Positions 61,150 through 64,000 of a stretch of DNA of 64,000 bases are shown here, in pieces. The translations under genes were made by a program, and so were the position numbers. The stretch lies in the NCBI RefSeq assembly GCF_001311865.1, contig NZ_BBCD01000005.1:1-64000 (forward strand). Reading direction: 5' to 3'. The notes under the pieces were generated by a model. It was given only the letters and a program-made list of their open reading frames with translations, ran no database searches and was not told the DNA's origin. The stretch's first letter is position 1; each line of letters starts with the position of its first letter. The stretch comes from Piscibacillus salipiscarius JCM 13188. GTDB taxonomy: Bacteria > Bacillota > Bacilli > Bacillales > Alkalibacillaceae.

Positions 61150-61241
61150 GTGTGATTTCTAATGTGATTTGCATTGCGGTTTTAACTGCGATTTGACGTT
61201 TTACACCCCACAACGGAACCCGTTAATAATTGGACTCTCAC

Positions 61242-62235
61242 TTAAAGTAATTCATTTGCTAATAATCGATAGACATTCAAACGCTTTTCCTGTGAATGAG
61301 GGATACTCACAATCATCGCTTCATCAAATCCGTACATCTCTTTTTCATCTCGAAGTTGTTGAGCGACGTCTTTCGCTGAACCGACTAAATGCAGCTTGCG
61401 AGCTTCTTGAATACGCATGCGATCCATCTCAGTTAGCGGGTACTCCTGCGCTTCTTCTGGTGTGATATTTTGGGTAATCTCACCTTTCATAAGCTTAAGT
61501 CTGGAAATATCTTGTGGTCCTGCTTGAAATTCAGCTTCTTCTTCCGTCTCAGCCACTGTCACCATATACGATACATTAATCTCAGGTTTGTCCATAAATT
61601 CAGTTGGAATAAAATTAATACGATAAGTATCTAAAATTTCTTTCGATAGCTCACCATTAAAAAATTGAGCAAACGAATAACCAACTCCCATCTCACCAGC
61701 TTTCATCGCACTATTCCCACTAGAACCTAGCAGCCACGCTTCAGGTAGCTTGATTCCTGATGGTGTTGCCATCGTTCGGCTATACAGTTCCTCTGTCGGA
61801 ACTTGGTCACTAATGTATTGGAGAGCCGTTTCGAATTTCTCATACATATTATTTAACATCGGCTGGCGCCCTTCAGACATCGCATACATACTAAAGTGAT
61901 CGCCACCTGGTGCTCGCCCTACTCCGAAATCAATTCTGCCAGGTGCAAATGCGCTAAGCGTTTTTAAATACTTCAGCAAGTTTAAGTGGTGAATAATGCA
62001 TCATCATAACGCCGCCAGTCCCCAGTCGGATGCGACTCGTCTTAGCAGCCATATGTGCCGTTGTAATTTCAGGAGCTGAACTTGCGAGTGCGTTGGTTCC
62101 ATGATGCTCTGCCATCCACATTCTATGATAGCCTAGCTCTTCTCCTAAAATCGCCAGTTCTTCTGCATTCTTTAATGCTTGCTCTGCTGTATTCCCTTTT
62201 GTCACAGGTGCTTGGTCTAATATGCTTAATCTCAT
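61242..62235 (-). CDS. LLM-class flavin-dependent oxidoreductase (one frameshift)
   Basis: Bacterial-luciferase-like monooxygenase of about 330 residues. N-terminal RLSILDQAPVTKGNTAEQAL and RMWMAEHHGTNALASSAPEI with RIRLGTGGVMMMHYSPLKLAE; then, after the break near 61965, GRIDFGVGRAPGGD and PEAWLLGSSGNSAMKAGEMG. These place it in the MsnO8-like subgroup using reduced FMN. Substrate unknown. AAGGAG before ATG 62235. Its stop touches the right end of the cassette, suggesting the cassette inserted in its 3' flank. Confidence 0.9.
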
Positions 62236-62388
62236 ATATATATCTCCTTACTTTATATTTACTCATTACTTTTTTATAGTAAAACAAATCTAAACGTTTC
62301 GTCTAATCATGAGTTTTATTTGTTTAATTTTGACATGAAATAAGATATAGTAAATAACGTTGAATATTATAGAAACAGAGGTTTACGT

Positions 62389-63541
62389 ATGACAGAACAA
62401 CAATCATTAACACCACTCAAAACCTTATTATTTGCATTTCATGCGACGAATACGATTATTATCAGCTATTTACCTGTATATCTTGAAGGAAAAGGATTAA
62501 CGGGCGCTCAAATTGGCTGGGTTTTAGCCGTAGGTCCACTTGCTTCTATTATCGCTCAACCATTTGGGGATATTTAAGTGATAAATATAAAACCGTCAAA
62601 AAAATTCTTCTAATATGCGTGTTTGGCTTAATTATCTTCAGTTCGATTTTCTTAAGTATGTCTCATTTTCTATGGATTATGTTCGTAGGATTTTTCTTTT
62701 ACTTTTTCGCAACACCAGTGGGGGCACTTGGAGATAGTTTAGCTCAAAGGCGGGCTGATGATTTAGGCGTATCGTTTGGAACCATCAGAACTTGGGGTTC
62801 TATCGGGTTTGCGACATCCTCCCTTGCGATCGGCCTCGTTTTAACCTTAACAGGTGTCGAATATATGATTTGGCCTTATTTAGCATTTGCATTTATCGCT
62901 TTATTTGTAACGTTTAGAGTAAAGGATGTTGAAGTCTCGAAAGAACCAGTTAGTTTTGCAGACTTTAAACGACTTTTGCAAAACAAACCATTTGTGATTT
63001 TCTTATTTTTTATGATGTTCTTAACCATTTCGCACCGTGCGAATGATAGTTTTATTGGCCTTTACATTAATCAGCTGGGCGGGACAAACTTTGTGATTGG
63101 TTCGGCATGGTTTATTGGAGTCATCAGTGAAGCCATTGTATTTGCAACAGCAGGTTATTGGTTTAAAAAATATCACACGCTAATCTTTGTCATTTTAGCA
63201 GGTGTGATCTATAGTTTCCGTTGGTTCTTATTTGCTTCAGCAGATTCTTACTGGGTCGTACTTGCCCTGCAATTCACACATGGTCTAACATTCGGAGTGC
63301 TATATTTAGCCTCACTTGATTACGTCACTCGACTCATCCCTAGCTAACGCAATCAACTGGACACTTGCTGTTCTATGCAGTGTTCTTCGGAATTTCGGGG
63401 ATTATTGGATCGTTAATCGGAGGAGCACTAATCGATGTCTATGGCGGAGGTACATTATATTTTGTGATGGGACTAATCGCCGTAGCAGGTACCATCTTTA
63501 TGACGCTTTATCACATTCTTCCGTATGGTAAAAAAGCTTAA
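62389..63541 (+). CDS. MFS transporter, MFS_1-like (YwbF-type; frameshifted)
   Basis: About 385-residue 12-helix carrier of the LacY/NupG-like group. TLLFAFHATNTIIISYLPVY is helix 1; GWVLAVGPLASIIAQPF then GYLSDKYKT (corrected near 62565) is the loop-2/3 motif; FGTIRTWGSIGFATSS and SHRANDSFIGLYINQLGG are typical. The end is read in another frame after 63340 and closes ILPYGKKA. Substrate unknown, possibly a nucleoside or sugar. Convergent with the next gene. Confidence 0.85.
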
Positions 63542-63548
63542 ATATATT

Positions 63549-63580
63549 AAAAATCGTGGGGTATCCCCACGATTTTTATT
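63549..63580. terminator. Bidirectional terminator
   Basis: AAAAATCGTGGGG / CCCCACGATTTTT, 13-bp stem. Confidence 0.9.
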
Positions 63581-64000
63581 TTGTTGTAGACGTTTTAACG
63601 CTGTCCTACGTTTTGGTTCAACCTTCTGGTGTCCTAATGCCTTGGCCATTCCATAGATTGGCATGTTGCCATAGATATTTTCATATTGCCCTGGATTTAG
63701 CACAAACGTTTCATGGAAAATGCCTACATCCTTTGTATGACCAATCTTTTGATTAAACTTCCTCCAAGCTTCTAGGTGCAGATCACCTTTGGAGTACGCC
63801 AATAGTTCGTCCAATGATCGCCAATACTGAACAAGTTTAATCGTACGCGTCCCCATGGACATTTCATGCGAATAAAAACCTAATTCATCCTGATGCTCGT
63901 ACAACTCTTTTAACATCTTCGGCATCGCACGAAATACCGGCCACCACTTATGTATTTTTCGGTACTTATTAATTCGCATTCCAATTGTAAAAACAACGAT
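63576..64000 (-). CDS. DUF4188 family protein, 5' end outside the window
   Basis: Partial: the gene continues beyond 64000 (codons VVFTIGMRINKYRKIHKWWP at the edge). FRAMPKMLKELYEHQDELGF, LVQYWRSLDELLAYSKGDLH and VGIFHETFVLNPGQYENIYG define DUF4188, thought to be a dimeric alpha/beta monooxygenase-like fold. As read the frame runs through the terminator to 63473; adding one A to the AAAA run near 63595 gives TALKTSTTK and a stop at 63576, which I prefer. Confidence 0.75.

Larger units (their letters stand above)
60136..61240. mobile_element. Inverted-repeat-bounded cassette with 12-bp repeats
   Basis: Left end 60136-60180 contains GAGCCCAATAATTGG, GGTTCCGTT and GGGGTGCAAA; the right end read on the minus strand (61238 to 61200) contains GAGTCCAATTATT, GGTTCCGTT and GGGGTGTAAA. 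Inside each end are 12-bp units: AATTCGCACGTG, AATTCGCATTTG, AATTTATGTGTA (60196-60231); AATCGCACTCTA and two more (60276-60311); inverted GTGAATT-type units at 60329-60363; and four units ending GATTT or GGTTT at 61147-61194. The cargo is one lipoprotein gene; no transposase. Confidence 0.6.

Overview
The window looks like the chromosome of a Gram-positive, low-GC, probably halotolerant Bacillaceae. The support is strong AGGAGG-type ribosome binding sites, a DesKR/Des membrane-fluidity locus, an AprX-type intracellular protease, a SLAP-domain protein, a guaC gene with PurBox-like sites, a BCCT compatible-solute transporter and a TPP-riboswitch-controlled ThiXYZ-type transporter. Almost every gene longer than about 800 bp is interrupted by one or more frameshifts. 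At nearly all the sites I inspected, adding or removing one base in a short A, T, C or G run restores the family-typical protein, so most breaks are probably sequencing error. I give the gene spans as they would be after that correction and say so in each entry.

Layout. 1-23.6 kb is ordinary chromosome: two carriers, small membrane and lipoproteins, an ArsR regulator with a VOC protein, a TPR-like operon, the ThiXYZ operon, aprX, an amino-acid oxidase, desR-desK-des, a divergent amidase/formamidase pair, a DUF3231 protein, an M14 carboxypeptidase and two GNAT acetyltransferases. 23.64-45.54 kb is an integrative element of about 21.85 kb in the 3' half of a tRNA-Ala(GGC) gene, bounded by a 47-bp direct repeat. 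It carries merR-merA, an ISL3-type IS, a two-gene CBASS (2TM-SAVED effector plus AGS-C nucleotidyltransferase), a type I restriction-modification system (hsdM-hsdS-hsdR), a lone TnpB, several small or decayed genes, an XRE regulator, a Rep-like protein, an excisionase and a tyrosine integrase beside the tRNA end. 45.6-64 kb is chromosome again: a zinc-ribbon protein, an acyl-CoA-dehydrogenase-like protein, an MMPL exporter with its TetR regulator, guaC, a BCCT carrier, a HAD phosphatase, a SNF2 helicase, a chemoreceptor, a small repeat-bounded cassette with a lipoprotein gene, an LLM oxidoreductase, an MFS carrier and a DUF4188 protein cut by the window edge.

The most unusual structure is a set of five intergenic arrays (near 8.3, 17.8, 47.8, 52.0 and 58.1 kb). 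Each has its own sequence, but all share one design: a conserved core of about 10 bp followed by about 11 variable bp, repeated 6 to 10 times with a 21-bp period (two DNA helical turns, or seven codons). Three lie between a stop codon and the following terminator. All are in chromosomal DNA, none in the integrative element. I know of no named family they belong to. A second unexplained structure is the approximately 1.1-kb cassette at 60.1-61.2 kb, bounded by inverted copies of a 40-bp motif and carrying blocks of degenerate 12-bp repeats.

How the parts work together: the island combines mercury detoxification with three nucleic-acid-level systems (CBASS, type I RM, TnpB) and its own integration, excision and replication genes, but shows no conjugation or virion genes. 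It therefore looks like a mobilisable or satellite-type island that pays its way by resistance and phage defence. The flanking chromosome has several compact regulator/operator units whose operators are directly visible: ArsR, TetR, DesR and PurR.
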